DNA of 6,615 nucleotides from Actinomycetes bacterium (lineage in GTDB: Bacteria > Actinomycetota > Actinomycetes > Actinomycetales > Cellulomonadaceae), in assembly GCA_023432565.1 (NCBI GenBank), contig JAEYUL010000007.1:1-6615 (forward strand). The letters run 5' to 3'. A program made the translations under genes and the position numbers. Below, piece after piece: positions 5,880-6,615 of the stretch. The first letter of the stretch is position 1. Every line of letters begins with the position of its first letter. The notes beneath the pieces were generated by a model, which was given only the letters and a program-made list of their open reading frames with translations, was not told where the DNA came from and searched no databases.

Positions 5880-5904
5880 TTGGTCCTGCCGGTCGGCGGA
5901 CCGA
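5880..5904 (+). promoter_or_regulatory. hairpin at the predicted 5' end of the DUF177-rpmF message
   Basis: GGTCC (5882-5886) pairs with GGACC (5898-5902), and GCC (5888-5890) with GGC (5895-5897), around a GGTC loop with T5887 bulged. A U-G and a U-A pair can extend the base to 5880 and 5904, giving about ten pairs. The predicted transcription start falls at the foot of the stem, so the RNA would begin with a hairpin. A protective or regulatory role is an inference. Confidence 0.4.
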
Positions 5905-5928
5905 GATGGCAGAAGCAGCAACACGAAC

Positions 5929-5934
5929 GAGGGG
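5929..5934 (+). promoter_or_regulatory. ribosome binding site fixing the DUF177 start
   Basis: GAGGGG lies 6 bases before GTG 5941. Together with the promoter, which would start RNA near 5880, it rules out the longer frame from GTG 5875. Confidence 0.75.
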
Positions 5935-5940
5935 ACGGCT

Positions 5941-6519
5941 GTGCAGCGCCCAGTTCACCTCGATCCCCGCTCGCCCTTCGTGCTCGACACCCACGAGCTC
6001 GGTCGACGTGCGGGATCGACGCGGACCGTGCAGCGGACCGTCGCCGCTCCTGCCGATCTCGGTACCGAGGTGATCGGCATCCCCGAAGGGGCGGACGTCG
6101 AGCTGGATCTGCGGCTCGAGGCCGTCATGGAGGGGGTCCTGGTCACCGGATCGGTCCGGGGTCGGGCGGTCGGGGAGTGCGTGCGCTGCCTGGGCGAGGT
6201 CGTCGAGGACGTCGACGTCACGCTCACGGAGCTGTACGTCTACCCCGAGCGTGCGACGGCCGCGGCCGACGCGGGCGACGAGGACGAGGACGTGCGTGAG
6301 CTCGAGGGCGATCTGATCGACCTGGAGACCGCGCTGCGGGACGCGGTGGTACCGGCTCTGCCGTTCCAGCCGCTGTGCCGCGACGACTGCCCGGGTCTGT
6401 GCTCCGAGTGCGGAGCGCCCCTGGCGGACGACCCTGACCATTCGCATGAGACGCTTGACCCTCGCTGGTCCGCCCTGAGCGGGCTGGTGAGCCAGGACGA
6501 CGAGACGAAAGAGAGCTAG
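5941..6519 (+). CDS. DUF177 (YceD-family) protein
   Basis: This 192-residue protein belongs to the DUF177/YceD family, which nearly always sits directly before rpmF; plant and bacterial members have been linked to 23S rRNA accumulation, so a role in large-subunit biogenesis is likely. The N-terminus has HLDPRSPFVLDTHELGR (6-22), typical of actinobacterial members, followed by VIGIPEGADVELDLRLEAVM and GSVRGRAVGECVRCLGEV. Cysteines occur as C80-x2-C83 and as C146-x3-C150-x3-C154-x2-C157 (CRDDCPGLCSECG), a probable metal site by appearance. An acidic linker covers about 110-129. GTG 5941 is chosen for the Shine-Dalgarno at 5929-5934 and because the family sequence begins a few residues later; the in-frame GTG 5875 overlaps the expected transcription start. 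The stop is 2 bases before rpmF, so the two genes are surely cotranscribed. Confidence 0.92.
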   Translation: MQRPVHLDPRSPFVLDTHELGRRAGSTRTVQRTVAAPADLGTEVIGIPEGADVELDLRLEAVMEGVLVTGSVRGRAVGECVRCLGEVVEDVDVTLTELYVYPERATAAADAGDEDEDVRELEGDLIDLETALRDAVVPALPFQPLCRDDCPGLCSECGAPLADDPDHSHETLDPRWSALSGLVSQDDETKES

Positions 6520-6521
6520 CC

Positions 6522-6615
6522 GTGGCGGTTCCGAAGCGCAAGATGTCGCGCAGCAACACCCGTGCGCGTCGGTCGCAGTGGAAGACCACTGCCACGACGA
6601 TCACGCAGTGCCCCA
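6522..6615 (+). CDS. rpmF: 50S ribosomal protein L32 (3' end beyond window)
   Basis: The first 31 codons plus one base are visible. MAVPKRKMSRSNTR is the invariant start of bacterial L32, followed by RRSQWKTTA. L32 binds 23S rRNA in the large subunit near the peptidyl transferase region. Cys30 lies where zinc-ribbon (C+) L32 proteins have their first metal ligand, which suggests the zinc-binding form, but the remaining ligands are outside the window. The GTG start follows the DUF177 stop by 2 bases; a weak GAGAG (6511-6515) 6 bases upstream, together with coupling to the preceding gene, probably drives translation. Confidence 0.96.
   Translation, partial: MAVPKRKMSRSNTRARRSQWKTTATTITQCP

Noticed and set aside
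5875..5940. Longer DUF177 N-terminus from GTG 5875
   Set aside because: It overlaps the expected transcription start, and the conserved family sequence and Shine-Dalgarno support GTG 5941.
5906..6073. 55-codon ATG frame in the DUF177 leader
   Set aside because: No good ribosome binding site, out of frame with DUF177, Ser/Pro/Arg-rich translation; it would share the downstream Shine-Dalgarno region only by overlap.
5098..6447. 449-codon minus-strand open frame crossing coaD, the SepIVA-like gene and DUF177
   Set aside because: It spans three clear + strand genes and their promoters and its product resembles no family. Antisense open frames of this size are expected at this GC content.
1..6615. 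CRISPR array, insertion sequence, prophage, toxin-antitoxin, tRNA or rRNA
   Set aside because: No direct repeat arrays, transposase or integrase motifs, flanking inverted repeats, or RNA gene signatures were seen; all the genes are ordinary housekeeping or conserved neighbours.

Overview
The window is a very GC-rich (strongly G/C at third codon positions), gene-dense stretch with every recognisable gene on the + strand. Gene order and protein style point to an actinobacterium (Actinomycetota), most likely of the Micrococcales/Cellulomonas type; the genus is an inference from general resemblance, not something I could test. It reads as a conserved housekeeping neighbourhood. I see no mobile element, CRISPR array, tRNA or rRNA, and no clear sign of horizontal transfer.

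Layout: (1) 1-1119, the 3' part of a DAK2/FakA-like (YloV family) protein whose start lies before the window; (2) 1132-3363, recG, the branched-DNA helicase; (3) 3451-4044, rsmD, the 16S rRNA m2G966 methyltransferase; (4) 4041-4670, a GNAT acetyltransferase overlapping rsmD by ATGA; (5) 4710-5192, coaD, phosphopantetheine adenylyltransferase, with no properly spaced ribosome binding site but a -10-like box placed as in leaderless actinobacterial genes; (6) 5278-5760, a short coiled-coil protein that I read as a reduced homologue of the mycobacterial division factor SepIVA; (7) 5941-6519, a DUF177/YceD protein with a cysteine cluster; (8) 6522-6615, the start of rpmF (ribosomal protein L32), cut by the window end. 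No gene-free stretch exceeds 300 bases; the longest, 5761-5940, holds a hairpin, a perfect 12-base palindrome, a good sigma-A-type promoter and a leader hairpin.

Functionally the genes cover DNA repair (recG), ribosome maturation (rsmD, DUF177, rpmF), coenzyme A synthesis (coaD), probably septum/envelope growth (SepIVA-like) and possibly fatty-acid phosphorylation (DAK2/FakA-like). The likely transcription units are DAK2-recG, rsmD-GNAT, coaD, the SepIVA-like gene alone, and DUF177-rpmF. Six of the seven visible start codons are GTG; only the GNAT gene uses ATG.

I found no undescribed multi-gene system. The points most worth a second look are the eroded FakA motifs in the first gene, the shortened SepIVA-like protein, the hairpin at the predicted 5' end of the DUF177-rpmF message, the probable leaderless start of coaD, and a shared promoter-like motif before rsmD, coaD and the SepIVA-like gene.
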